From positions 215,296 to 279,295 of the forward strand of contig NZ_JABVEC010000005.1 of assembly GCF_014323705.1 (NCBI RefSeq): DNA of 64,000 bases, given 5' to 3'. Under the pieces are notes generated by a model. The model saw only the letters and a program-made list of their open reading frames with translations. It searched no databases and was not told the DNA's origin. Made by a program: the position numbers and the translations under genes. How positions within the stretch are numbered: the stretch's first letter is position 1; each line of letters starts with the position of its first letter. Origin of the DNA: Actinomadura alba. Lineage in GTDB: Bacteria > Actinomycetota > Actinomycetes > Streptosporangiales > Streptosporangiaceae. Below are positions 51,971 through 60,550 of this stretch, in pieces.

Positions 51971-54900
51971 GTGCATCCCACCCATCGACCCGCCCGGTCG
52001 CCGGGCCGTCATCGCCGGCGGCTGATCCCGCTTCTGGTCGTCGCGCTACTGGCGGCGCTCGGCCTGGCGGCGCCGGCGAGTGCGCGTGAGACCTATCCCT
52101 TCCAGAACCCGCGGCTCTCCCTGGACGCGCGCGTGAACGATCTCCTCGGCCGGCTCACGCTGGACGAGAAGATCTCGCTGCTGCACCAGTACCAGCCGGC
52201 CATTCCCCGGCTCGGCATCGCGCCCTTCAAGACCGGGACCGAGGCGCTGCACGGCATCGCCTGGTCGACCGACCGCAACTCCACCCCGCCCGGCAACGTC
52301 GTCACCGCGACCTCCACGGTGTTCCCGCAGTCCGTCGGCCTCGGGGCGACCTGGGATCCGGCGCTCATGCGGCGGGTCGGCTCGGTCGTCGGTACCGAGG
52401 CGCGCGGCTTCAACGCGGAGAACCCGCAGGTCTGGGGCCTGCAACTGTGGGCACCGGTGGTCAACCTGCTGCGCGACCCGCGATGGGGCCGCAACGAGGA
52501 GGGCTACTCCGAGGACCCCTACCTGACCGGCGAGATCTCCACCGCCTACGGCAGGGGCATCCAGGGCGACGACGCCAAGTACCTCAGGGCCGCGCCCGTC
52601 CTGAAGCACTACCTGGCCAACAACAACGAGATCCTGCGCGACCGGACCTCCTCCAGCCTGCGGCCGAGGGTGAAGAAGGAGTACGACGAACCGGCCTTCA
52701 AGGCGGCGATCTCGGCCGACGCGGCGACCGGCGTCATGATGGCCTACAACCTGATCAACGGGCGGCCGGCCACGGCCCACGCCGACGCGAACGACGTGAT
52801 CCGGACGTGGACCGACAAGGAACTGTTCAACGTCACCGACGCCGGAGGCCCGAACAACCTGGTGCGCAGCCAGGAGTACTACTCCACCCTCGCCGAGGGC
52901 AACGCGGCGACGCTCAAGGCCGGCGTGGAGAGCTTCACCGTCGACGACACCAACTCCTCGCCCACGATCGACTCGATCAGGGCGGCGCTGTCGCAGGGGC
53001 TGCTCGCCCAGTCCGACATCGACACCGCCGTACGCCGCATCCTGAGCATTCGGTTCCGGCTCGGCGAGTTCGATCCGGACGGCGGGCCGTACGCCAAGAT
53101 CACCAAGAGCGTCGTCGACAGTCCCGAGCACCGCAGGCTCGCCCGTGAGGCCGCCGGCAAGGCGGCGGTGCTGCTGAAGAACCAGGGCGGGGCCCTGCCG
53201 CTGGACGCCGCCGAGGACAAGAAGATCGCGGTGGTGGGGCCGCTGAGCCAGACCCTCTACACCGATTGGTACTCCGGCAGGCTCCCGTACAAGGTCACCC
53301 CACTGGACGGCGTCAAGGAACGGCTGGGCGCCGGCGGGACCGTCACGAGCAGCGAGGCCGTCGACCGGGTCGCCCTCAAGGACGTCGAGACCGGCAGGTA
53401 CGTCACGGCGCCGGGCGGCGCCGGCGGGCCGCTCACGGCGACCGCCACTTCGTCCGGCGCCTCTCAGGGCCTTGACGTCTTCGACTGGGGGCAGGGCGTG
53501 TTCACCCTGCGCAGCGCGGCCAACGGCAAGGTCGTCGGGCGCACCGACTACAGCCCGGAGTCGACCTTCTCGAACACCCAGGACCAGCCGAACGGCTGGT
53601 TCGTCCAGCAGATGTTCAAGTTCGAGGACGCCGGCGACGGTGAGTACGTCATCCGGTACGCCGGTTACGAGACGCCCAACGACTGGGAGGGGCCGAACAA
53701 CTATGTCACCGTGCGCGATGACGGCACCCTGATCCTGGGTGCCGCGACGGCGGAGCACGCCACCAGGTTCGCCAAGGAGACCGTCAGCACCGGCGTCGAC
53801 GAGGCGGTCAAGGCGGCCACCGGTGCCGACGCCGCGGTCGTCGTGGTCGGCAGCATGCCGTTCATCAACGGCCGTGAGGACCACGACCGTACGGACATGA
53901 ACCTGGCCGAGGGCCAGCAGGAGATCGTGAAGGCGGTGCGCAGGGCCAACCCCAACACGATCGTCGTCCTGGAGAACAGCTACCCCACCACGATCAACTG
54001 GGAGCAGGCGAACGTCCCGGCGATCCTGTGGACCTCGCACGCGGGCGCCGAGACCGGGCACGCCATCGCCGACGTACTGTTCGGCGACGTCAATCCCTCG
54101 GGCCGGCTGCCGCAGACGTGGTACCGGTCGGCGAGCGACCTGCCCGACATCCTCGAGTACGACATCATCAAGGCCGACCGGACCTACCAGTACTTCCGGG
54201 GCGACCCTCTCTACGCCTTCGGGCACGGGCTTTCGTACACCACGTTCGCGTACGGCCGGCCGAGGCTGAGCAGCGGCTCGGTGGCTCGGAACGGCGAGGT
54301 GACGGTGTCGGTCGACGTGACCAACACCGGTACCGCCGCCGGGGCCGAGGTGGTCCAGCTCTACACCCACCAGAAGACCTCGCGGGACGAGCAGCCGCTC
54401 AAGCGACTGCGCGGCTTCCAGCGGGTGCACCTCCAGCCCGGTGAGCGGCGGACGGTCCGGATGACGCTGCGAGCGGCCGACCTGGCGCACTGGGACGTGA
54501 CCCGCGACAAGTGGGTCGTGGAGTCGGCGGAGCACGACCTCATGCTCGGCGCCTCGTCGGCCGACATCCGGGGGCGCGCCACGTTGAAGGTCCGCGGCGA
54601 GACCATCCCGCCGCGCGACCTGGGCAAGGAGACCCGTGCCGTGAACTTCGACGACCAGCGGGGCATCGAGCTGGTCGACGAGAGCAAGGCCCGCGGTGAC
54701 TCGGTCGGCCGCACCGACGCGGGCGACTGGATCAAGTTCGCCGACGCCGACCTGTCCCGGGCCCCGAAGCGCTTCACCGCGCGGGTCGCGAAGGCGGGCG
54801 CCGGTGACACGTCGATCCAGATCCGGCTCGGCGGCCCGACCGGCCGGCTCGCCGGCACCGTGAACGTGCCGTCGACGGGCGATCCGTACGCCTATCGGGA

Positions 54901-54997
54901 CGTCACCGCGGCGGTCACCGGAGCCGCCGGCCGCCAGGACGTCTATCTGGTCTTCGGCGGCGACCTGCGGCTCAGCTCGTTCGCCCTCACCGGCTGA
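51971..54997 (+). CDS. Secreted GH3 beta-glucosidase/xylosidase with inserted and C-terminal accessory domains
   Basis: 1008 residues from GTG 51971. Signal peptide about 1-39 (LIPLLVVALLAALGLAAPAS). GH3 N domain about 45-350 with KHYLANNNE and the nucleophile Asp290 in FNVTDAGGPNNL. The GH3 C domain starts near 390 and is interrupted at about 465-595 by a fascin/lectin-like beta-trefoil segment (VALKDVETGRYVTAP; FTLRSAANGKVVGRTDY). The C domain then resumes (VVVVGSMPFINGREDHDR), followed by a fibronectin III-like domain and a CBM6-like end (GDWIKFADADLS). It would trim extracellular polysaccharide before import. Confidence 0.9.
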   Translation: MHPTHRPARSPGRHRRRLIPLLVVALLAALGLAAPASARETYPFQNPRLSLDARVNDLLGRLTLDEKISLLHQYQPAIPRLGIAPFKTGTEALHGIAWSTDRNSTPPGNVVTATSTVFPQSVGLGATWDPALMRRVGSVVGTEARGFNAENPQVWGLQLWAPVVNLLRDPRWGRNEEGYSEDPYLTGEISTAYGRGIQGDDAKYLRAAPVLKHYLANNNEILRDRTSSSLRPRVKKEYDEPAFKAAISADAATGVMMAYNLINGRPATAHADANDVIRTWTDKELFNVTDAGGPNNLVRSQEYYSTLAEGNAATLKAGVESFTVDDTNSSPTIDSIRAALSQGLLAQSDIDTAVRRILSIRFRLGEFDPDGGPYAKITKSVVDSPEHRRLAREAAGKAAVLLKNQGGALPLDAAEDKKIAVVGPLSQTLYTDWYSGRLPYKVTPLDGVKERLGAGGTVTSSEAVDRVALKDVETGRYVTAPGGAGGPLTATATSSGASQGLDVFDWGQGVFTLRSAANGKVVGRTDYSPESTFSNTQDQPNGWFVQQMFKFEDAGDGEYVIRYAGYETPNDWEGPNNYVTVRDDGTLILGAATAEHATRFAKETVSTGVDEAVKAATGADAAVVVVGSMPFINGREDHDRTDMNLAEGQQEIVKAVRRANPNTIVVLENSYPTTINWEQANVPAILWTSHAGAETGHAIADVLFGDVNPSGRLPQTWYRSASDLPDILEYDIIKADRTYQYFRGDPLYAFGHGLSYTTFAYGRPRLSSGSVARNGEVTVSVDVTNTGTAAGAEVVQLYTHQKTSRDEQPLKRLRGFQRVHLQPGERRTVRMTLRAADLAHWDVTRDKWVVESAEHDLMLGASSADIRGRATLKVRGETIPPRDLGKETRAVNFDDQRGIELVDESKARGDSVGRTDAGDWIKFADADLSRAPKRFTARVAKAGAGDTSIQIRLGGPTGRLAGTVNVPSTGDPYAYRDVTAAVTGAAGRQDVYLVFGGDLRLSSFALTG

Positions 54998-55016
54998 CCG
55001 CCCACCTCCCCATCCC

Positions 55017-55056
55017 GCCCACCTCTCCGTCCCCCGCCCGGGGAGGAGAGGTGGGC
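55017..55056 (+). terminator. Terminator of the GH3 gene
   Basis: GCCCACCTCTCC (55017-55028) pairs perfectly with GGAGAGGTGGGC (55045-55056). Confidence 0.75.
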
Positions 55057-55074
55057 GCAGGAAGGAGCACAGCC

Positions 55075-55191
55075 ATGAGAGGTATCACCCGAAGATCATT
55101 CGCCGTCCTCCTCGCCGTCGTCGCCGAGCAGAGCGGCACGGTCGGCCCGGTGGACCTCGTCGCCGTGGCCAACCACCGCACTCCGCCGTGA
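55075..55191 (+). pseudogene. Signal-peptide stub cut off by palindrome type A
   Basis: ATG 55075 has an excellent site (GGAAGGAG 7 bases upstream). The 38-residue frame begins MRGITRRSFAVLLAVVAEQS, which looks like a twin-arginine or Sec signal, then ends in a stop that lies inside the 25-bp-arm palindrome (55181-55243). It looks like the start of an exported protein gene whose body is gone. Confidence 0.5.
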
Positions 55192-55243
55192 TCATGCAGT
55201 TGTGCACGCCGCATCGGCGCACAACTGCATGATCACGGCGGAG
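55181..55243. repeat. Intergenic palindrome type A, 25-bp perfect arms
   Basis: Arms 55181-55205 and 55219-55243 are exact complements, loop 13 bases. The core CCGTGATCATGCAGT resembles the arm of the hairpin at 1050-1096. It truncates the short frame at 55075. Confidence 0.85.
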
Positions 55244-55276
55244 GTGATGGGGGCACGGCTGAAGGGCATCGAGATC

Positions 55277-55405
55277 ATGCGGAGAAGGACGTTCATCACC
55301 ACCGCCGCAGCGCTGCCCGGCCTGACTGCGTTGAGTCGTGGCGTGTCGGGCCCGGCACGGCGTCCGGGACCCCGACACGCCGCAAGTCAACGACACCGTC
55401 CATAA
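55277..55405 (+). pseudogene. Second signal-peptide stub running into palindrome type B
   Basis: ATG 55277 starts MRRRTFITTAAALPGLTALS, a twin-arginine-like signal, after which the frame continues through the type B palindrome (55330-55391) as meaningless Arg/Pro-rich sequence and stops at 55405. Like its neighbour at 55075 it seems to be a gene start interrupted by a palindrome. Confidence 0.45.
55330..55391. repeat. Intergenic palindrome type B, copy 2
   Basis: The left arm 55330-55350 is identical over all 21 bases to the left arm of copy 1 at 43535. The right arm 55371-55391 differs from perfect complementarity at three positions. It marks the right border of the glycan locus. Confidence 0.85.
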
Positions 55406-55559
55406 CGCGTGGTCTGTCGCGGCAAGGGAACCTGTGCCGGTCCCCGGGTGTCCAAGTTGGGTAGCGGGAACGCATCTCGGAACACGGGACGGGATCGGGC
55501 AGCGGGTGGATGTCCGAGTGGAGCCGTGGGGTTGTGGGGTGTACGGAGGGGGCGCATCA

Positions 55560-56291
55560 ATGGAGGGCACCGGCCAGTTCGGCTACCGCCTCCTGTGGGC
55601 GGTGGACGTCGAGAAGTACAGCCGGCGGGACACTCGTGCGCAGTTGCTCGCTCAGACGGAACTGAGCGAGGTACTGGCCGACGCGGCGACCGCCGCCGGG
55701 CTCGACCGGGGGAACTGGAAGACCGAGTCGCGCGGCGACGGCGAACTCGCCGTTCTGCCCGTGCACATCGACGTCGCGCACGCCGTCGGCCAGTTCACCC
55801 GGCAGATGGAGGTGGCGCTCGCCGACCTCAACCACGGACGGCCGGAACCGGAACGGCTCAGGCTCCGTCTCGCCATGCATTACGGCACTCTCACTCCGGG
55901 GCCCTTCGGCTACGCGGGTCAGGCGCCGATCGTGGCGAGCCGGCTGCTGGACGGCAGGCCGCTGCGGCGCCGCCTCGCGGAGCACCCCGACCAGGACCTC
56001 GCTCTGGCCGTGTCCGCCTCTCTCTACGACGATGTGATCATGGGTGGCTTCTGCCCGCTCGACCCGGCCACCTTCGTCCCGTTCCGCATCGCCGCGAAGG
56101 GCGCGACCTACCGAGGGCTGCTCTACCAGCCGGCCGAGCAGGCGCAGGCGTTGAACGGGCCGACCGGGCCGACCGGCGAGAACCGGCCGGTGCGCATGAC
56201 GGGGCACGTGCCCGGAGACGCGGCCGCCGAGGCCTCCGGCGCCGAGGAGCGAGGTGCGGTGGTGCTCTATCTCAACCGGGCCGCACGGTGA
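55560..56291 (+). CDS. Class III nucleotidyl cyclase-like domain protein
   Basis: 243 residues from ATG 55560 with GGAGGGGG upstream. The layout recalls a class III adenylate/guanylate cyclase catalytic domain: LLWAVDVEKYSRRD at the position of the first metal-binding strand, TESRGDGELAVLP at the G-D-G turn, and LRLRLAMHYGTLTPGPFGYA then ASRLLDG, like the later core. The second metal Asp and transition-state residues are not clearly conserved, so it may be a sensor or inactive. Such stand-alone domains occur in actinomycetes next to signalling or effector-associated proteins. It follows the palindrome cluster and has no operon partner. Confidence 0.6.
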   Translation: MEGTGQFGYRLLWAVDVEKYSRRDTRAQLLAQTELSEVLADAATAAGLDRGNWKTESRGDGELAVLPVHIDVAHAVGQFTRQMEVALADLNHGRPEPERLRLRLAMHYGTLTPGPFGYAGQAPIVASRLLDGRPLRRRLAEHPDQDLALAVSASLYDDVIMGGFCPLDPATFVPFRIAAKGATYRGLLYQPAEQAQALNGPTGPTGENRPVRMTGHVPGDAAAEASGAEERGAVVLYLNRAAR

Positions 56292-56368
56292 GGTGTGGGC
56301 GCCGGTGACCATGTCCGGCCGGGCGGACCGATTACTGATCGACCACGCCGTTCGGCCATCCTTGGCAC

Positions 56369-56857
56369 ATGCAGATTCGAGACGCCACACCGGACGACTG
56401 GCCGGCGATGTGGGCGTTCATGCGACGCATCGTGGCCGCAGGCGAGACTTTCACCTGGGACCGTGACGTCAGCGAGGAGCAGGCCCGCGTTATGTGGTTC
56501 CCGGACCCGCCTGGCCGTACGGTCGTCGCCGTCGACTCCGACGGCACCGTCCTCGGCACCGCCAACAGCGTTCGCAACCACCGCGGCCCGGCGTCGCACA
56601 TCGCCAGTGCGAGCTTCATGGTCGACCCCGACCACCAGAAACGCGGCGTCGGGCGGGCGCTCGGCGAGCACATCCTGGACCAGGCCCGGGCGGACGGCTT
56701 CCGCGCGATGCAGTTCAACGCGGTCGTGCAGTCGAACACCCGCGCGGTCGCGCTGTGGCGCTCGCTCGGTTTCGAGGTGCTGGCGACCCTGCCGGAGGGC
56801 TTCCGCCATCCGGTCGAGGGATACGTCGGGCTGCACATCATGTACCGCCGGCTCTGA
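56369..56857 (+). CDS. GNAT N-acetyltransferase
   Basis: 162 residues: MQIRDATPDDWPAMWAFMRR start, SFMVDPDHQKRGVGRALGEH (acetyl-CoA pyrophosphate loop, QKRGVG), and NAVVQSNTRAVALWRSLGFE. Full-length GNAT; substrate unknown, phosphinothricin acetyltransferase-like members look similar. Free-standing gene, 77 bases after the cyclase-like gene. Confidence 0.87.
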   Translation: MQIRDATPDDWPAMWAFMRRIVAAGETFTWDRDVSEEQARVMWFPDPPGRTVVAVDSDGTVLGTANSVRNHRGPASHIASASFMVDPDHQKRGVGRALGEHILDQARADGFRAMQFNAVVQSNTRAVALWRSLGFEVLATLPEGFRHPVEGYVGLHIMYRRL

Positions 56858-57016
56858 TCCCCGGCCCGCGGTACGTCCGGGGGAACGCAGGTCACCGATT
56901 CGGGGGACGACAGCGCCGGACGGCCGCCTTACGCTGGGACCATTCCGGGCGAGCGGAGGTCGGGCACATGAGGCGGTACGGCTGATGCGTCGGCACCGCC
57001 GAAGCGGCCACCGCTG

Positions 57017-58681
57017 ATGCGCCCGCACGGTCTGCGGACTCGGTTGGCCCGCTGGCGCGGCCTGCGGGCCCGCATGGCCGTCTCGTACGTGCTCGTCACT
57101 GCCGCCGCGGTGCTCGTCGTCGAGGCGGTGCTGCTCGGCCTGCTGTTGCCACGGATGCTGACCGGGTCCGGCGCGGTGGATCGCGTGCGTTCCCAGGCGG
57201 AACGCGACGCCGAGGCGCTGAGCCTCGTCGCCGCGCAGACCAGCAAGACCGTGGCCGCCAATGGCCTCAAGGACTGGACGCCGCGTGATCTGCTGAACTC
57301 GACGGCGAAGCAGGGCGCCCCGCGGACGGGGCTGAGCGGCGCGACGATCGGCGGGGATCACGACGCACAGGCACTGAGATTCCCGGCGAACGCCGACGCC
57401 GAGGCCGTGGGCTTCGAGGCGGTGCTCGCGCCCGACGGAGCCGTCGTGTTGAGCACGGCCAAGGTCGATGAAGAGACCATGTCGCGGCTCATGTACAAGC
57501 CCCCGCAGGCGTTCAGCGGAGGTGCCATCGCCACCGTCGGCGGCCGCCGGGTGGCGTGGGCGGCGAGCCCGATCTTGATGGTCGGCTCGCCGGAGCGGGT
57601 CCGCGAGCTCAAGGCCGCCGCCGATCGGGACCGGGCCGGCGGGTCCGAGGATCCGCTGGAGGAGGCACGCTCGAAGGGCCCCTTCCTGCTCGGTGCCGTC
57701 TACGTGCAGGTGCCGGTCTCGGTGGCGTCGCCGACGACCGGCGAGATGCTGAGCCCGTTCCTGATCGCGGGCGGGGTCGTCCTGCTCCTCGTCGTCCCGG
57801 TCGGCCTGGTGTTCGGCCTGCTGAGCACGGGCCGGCTGATCCGCCGGGTCTACCGGCTCGCGGAGGTCACCGCCGCCGTCGCGGACGGCGATTTCCGGGC
57901 GCGCGTGCCGGCGTCCGGAGACGACGAGGTGGGCCGCCTTGAGCACAGCGTCAACCGGATGACCGAGCAGCTGGACGCCGCGCTGGAGGCCGAGCGCCGG
58001 CTCGCCGGGGCCGGTGCCCGGCGGTCCGAGCGCGCGCGGATCGCCCGCGAGCTGCACGATTCGATCTCGCAGGACCTGTTCTCACTCAGCCTCCTCGCCG
58101 GCGGCATGCGCAGGGCCCTGGCCGAGGATCCGACGCTTCGTACCCAGGCCGAGACGATGGAGCGTACGGCCGGCCGCACCATGCGCGAGATGCAGGCACT
58201 GCTCCTCGAGCTTCGCCCGGTCGCCCTCGAGGACGCGGGTCTGGTGCCCGCCCTCGAGGAACTGTGCAAGGCGTACGAGACCCGTCTCGGCATCCGGGTC
58301 GAGGCCAGCCTGGCCGACGTACGGCTGCATCCCCCGGTCGAGCACGCGGTGCTGCGCGTGGTGCAGGAGTCGCTCGGAAACGCGGTGAAGCACGCCCGGC
58401 CCGAGACGATCCAGGTACGGCTCGCGGAGGCCGACGGCGGGCTCAGCGTCGAGATACGCGACGACGGTCAGGGGTTCGAGGTCGCCCGGGCCGGTCAGCG
58501 GCACGGGATGGGCCTCGCTCTGATGCGCGAGCGGGCCGAGATCGACCTGGGCGGCACGTTCGAGGTCGTCAGCAGCCCCGGTGAGGGCACCGCCGTACGG
58601 GTGCGGTGGCCGAAGGGCGCCGAGGCGATGGGAACCGCGAAGGCCGCGACCACCGGAACAGGGCCTGGGAGGACCACGTGA
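57017..58681 (+). CDS. Sensor histidine kinase, NarL-partner type
   Basis: 554 residues. TM1 about 22-46, extracytoplasmic sensor about 50-245, TM2 about 250-272, HAMP to about 325, then HisKA_3 with the phospho-His in RIARELHDSISQDLF (HDxxxQ phosphatase motif). The ATPase domain has ESLGNAVKHA, DDGQGFEVA and HGMGLALMRERA. It overlaps the regulator gene by GTGA. The pair is convergent with an efflux operon, the likely target. Confidence 0.93.
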   Translation: MRPHGLRTRLARWRGLRARMAVSYVLVTAAAVLVVEAVLLGLLLPRMLTGSGAVDRVRSQAERDAEALSLVAAQTSKTVAANGLKDWTPRDLLNSTAKQGAPRTGLSGATIGGDHDAQALRFPANADAEAVGFEAVLAPDGAVVLSTAKVDEETMSRLMYKPPQAFSGGAIATVGGRRVAWAASPILMVGSPERVRELKAAADRDRAGGSEDPLEEARSKGPFLLGAVYVQVPVSVASPTTGEMLSPFLIAGGVVLLLVVPVGLVFGLLSTGRLIRRVYRLAEVTAAVADGDFRARVPASGDDEVGRLEHSVNRMTEQLDAALEAERRLAGAGARRSERARIARELHDSISQDLFSLSLLAGGMRRALAEDPTLRTQAETMERTAGRTMREMQALLLELRPVALEDAGLVPALEELCKAYETRLGIRVEASLADVRLHPPVEHAVLRVVQESLGNAVKHARPETIQVRLAEADGGLSVEIRDDGQGFEVARAGQRHGMGLALMRERAEIDLGGTFEVVSSPGEGTAVRVRWPKGAEAMGTAKAATTGTGPGRTT

Positions 58682-59361
58682 TCGGGGTGCTCATCGTCGA
58701 TGACCACGAGGTGGTGCGGCAGGGATTGCGCTTCGTCCTCGAACAGGAGGCCGACATCGAGGTCGTCGGGGAATGCTCGAACGGGCGGCGGGCCATCACG
58801 GCGATCCGCGCGCTGCGGCCCGACGTGGTGCTGCTCGACATGGTCATGCCGGACCTCGACGGCCTGGCCGTCCTGGCGGCCGTCCGCGACGAGCCGCCCG
58901 CCGTGGTGGTCCTGACCTCCTTTCAGGAGGACGAGCGCGTGGTCGAGGCCGTACGCGCCGGGGCGCTGTCCTACCTGCCCAAGACCACCGCCGTCGAGCG
59001 GGTGGTCGAGGCGGTACGGGCCGCCGCCTCGGGCGGCAGCGTCCTGGAGCCGGGTGTCGCCGCACTGCTGGTGCGGCAGATCCGCGAGGGCGAACGTCCC
59101 CAGGCGCTCGACGTCCTCTCGCCGCGCGAGCGGGAAGTGCTGGCGGGCCTCGCTCGCGGACGATCCAACCGGCAGATCGCCCGCGAGCTGTCCCTCAGTG
59201 AAGAGACGGTGAAGTCGCACGTGTCGAGCATCCTCGCCAAGCTCCGGCTGGCCGACCGTACGCAGGCGGCCATCTTCGGCCTTCAGCAGGGCCTCGTGCC
59301 GCTGGAGAGCGCACTGGGCACTGCGCCCGACCCGGCGGCGGACCGCTCTAGACGCTCCTGA
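58678..59361 (+). CDS. NarL/LuxR-family response regulator
   Basis: 227 residues from GTG 58678, coupled to the kinase gene. Receiver: IGVLIVDDHEVVRQGL, phospho-acceptor Asp in VVLLDMVMPDLDG, Lys in YLPKTT. LuxR helix-turn-helix at about 155-215: LSPREREVLAGLARGRSNRQ and SEETVKSHVSSILAKL. Its last 14 bases overlap the convergent permease gene. Confidence 0.94.
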   Translation: MIGVLIVDDHEVVRQGLRFVLEQEADIEVVGECSNGRRAITAIRALRPDVVLLDMVMPDLDGLAVLAAVRDEPPAVVVLTSFQEDERVVEAVRAGALSYLPKTTAVERVVEAVRAAASGGSVLEPGVAALLVRQIREGERPQALDVLSPREREVLAGLARGRSNRQIARELSLSEETVKSHVSSILAKLRLADRTQAAIFGLQQGLVPLESALGTAPDPAADRSRRS

Positions 59362-60550
59362 GGGCGTCCGTCGGCGACAACCTGGCGGCCCGCGACGCCG
59401 GGTACAGGCCGGCGAGCCCGCCCACCACGATCGCGACGCCGAGCCCGCTCCACACGGCCACCCCCGGAATGAGCACCGACCAGTCCCGCGTGTACGACAA
59501 GCCGGTGGTCACCGCCGCGCCGATGAGGACGCCTGCGACGCCGCCGCAGGCCGCCAGCACCAGCGACTCGGTGAGGAACTGCGCCGCAACGTGCGCGCGG
59601 GTCGCCCCGAGCGCCCGGCGCAACCCGATCTCCGAGCGCCGTTCCAGTACCGAGATGACCATGACGTTGGCGATGCCGATGCCGCCGACGAGCAGCGCGA
59701 TGCCGCCGAGTCCGAGGAACAGGGCCGCCGACGACTCCGCCACGGCCGTCCGGGCGGTGAGCGCGTCGGACGGCCGGCGGACGTCGACCCGCTCCGGGTT
59801 CATGGGGTCGGCCGTGGAGTTGAGCAGGTTCGCGACCTCGGTGACCCGGTCCTGGTCCGCTCGTACGTAGATGCGGCTCGGGTGACCGTTGTAGCCGAGC
59901 AGCCGTTCGGCCACCGGGAAGCCCACGATCGCCGACCGGTCGACCTCCGGCGCGAGCGGCAGCGGTTCGAGGACACCGGCGACGGTGAACCAGTGCCCGC
60001 CGATCCACACGCGGGCGCCCGGGTCCGGCCGGGTGACGCCGAGCGTGCGCGCCGCCTCGGCGCCGAGCACCGTGACGGGGTGGCGGGCGGTGGCCGCGTT
60101 GAGGAACCGGCCCCCGGCCATGGACCCGTCGAGCGCCGCGAGGAGTGAGCCGTCACCGGCCCGTACGGCCAGCCCGCCCGTCTGACCGGACGGCACGTGG
60201 TCGTTGCGGTAGACCTGGGCCTCCATCAGCTGCGCCGTGGGGGCGACGTGCAGCACGCCCTCGAGCCGGCGGACCATCGGTGTGGCCGTGACCGGCAGCG
60301 GTGCCTCCTGATCACTGAGATCCCTGCCGTTGACCACGGTCAGCAGATTGGTCCCCAGCTCGTCGATCTGCGCCAGCAGCTGCGACTGGCTGGAGCGGGT
60401 GATGCCGAGCACGCCCACGACCGAGGCGATGCCGATCGCGATGCCGAGGGCGGACAGCACGGCCCGCAGGCGGCGCGTGCGCAGCCCGAGCGTGCCCACC
60501 GGAAGCAGATCCCCCGGCCGCAGCACGCTACGCGTCGACCTGTCGCTCAT
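59348..60550 (-). CDS. MacB/FtsX-type ABC transporter permease
   Basis: 400 residues from ATG 60550, sharing one base with the ATPase stop (TGATG). One N-terminal helix (about 31-50), a large periplasmic domain (about 55-270) and three C-terminal helices with the FtsX signatures VSVLERRSEIGLRRALGATR-like VISVLERRSEIGLRRALGA and GLAGLYPASRAARLSPTDAL. It moves substrates or signals across the membrane in concert with the adaptor. Last gene of the operon. Confidence 0.92.
   Translation of the reverse strand: MSDRSTRSVLRPGDLLPVGTLGLRTRRLRAVLSALGIAIGIASVVGVLGITRSSQSQLLAQIDELGTNLLTVVNGRDLSDQEAPLPVTATPMVRRLEGVLHVAPTAQLMEAQVYRNDHVPSGQTGGLAVRAGDGSLLAALDGSMAGGRFLNAATARHPVTVLGAEAARTLGVTRPDPGARVWIGGHWFTVAGVLEPLPLAPEVDRSAIVGFPVAERLLGYNGHPSRIYVRADQDRVTEVANLLNSTADPMNPERVDVRRPSDALTARTAVAESSAALFLGLGGIALLVGGIGIANVMVISVLERRSEIGLRRALGATRAHVAAQFLTESLVLAACGGVAGVLIGAAVTTGLSYTRDWSVLIPGVAVWSGLGVAIVVGGLAGLYPASRAARLSPTDALRSV

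Noticed and set aside
52046..54535. Open frame of 829 codons on the minus strand opposite the GH3 gene
   Set aside because: Same compositional artefact; the GH3 reading has a signal peptide and catalytic motifs.
43535..55391. CRISPR array
   Set aside because: The repeats are isolated palindromes 11.8 kb apart with no regular spacing, and no cas genes are present.
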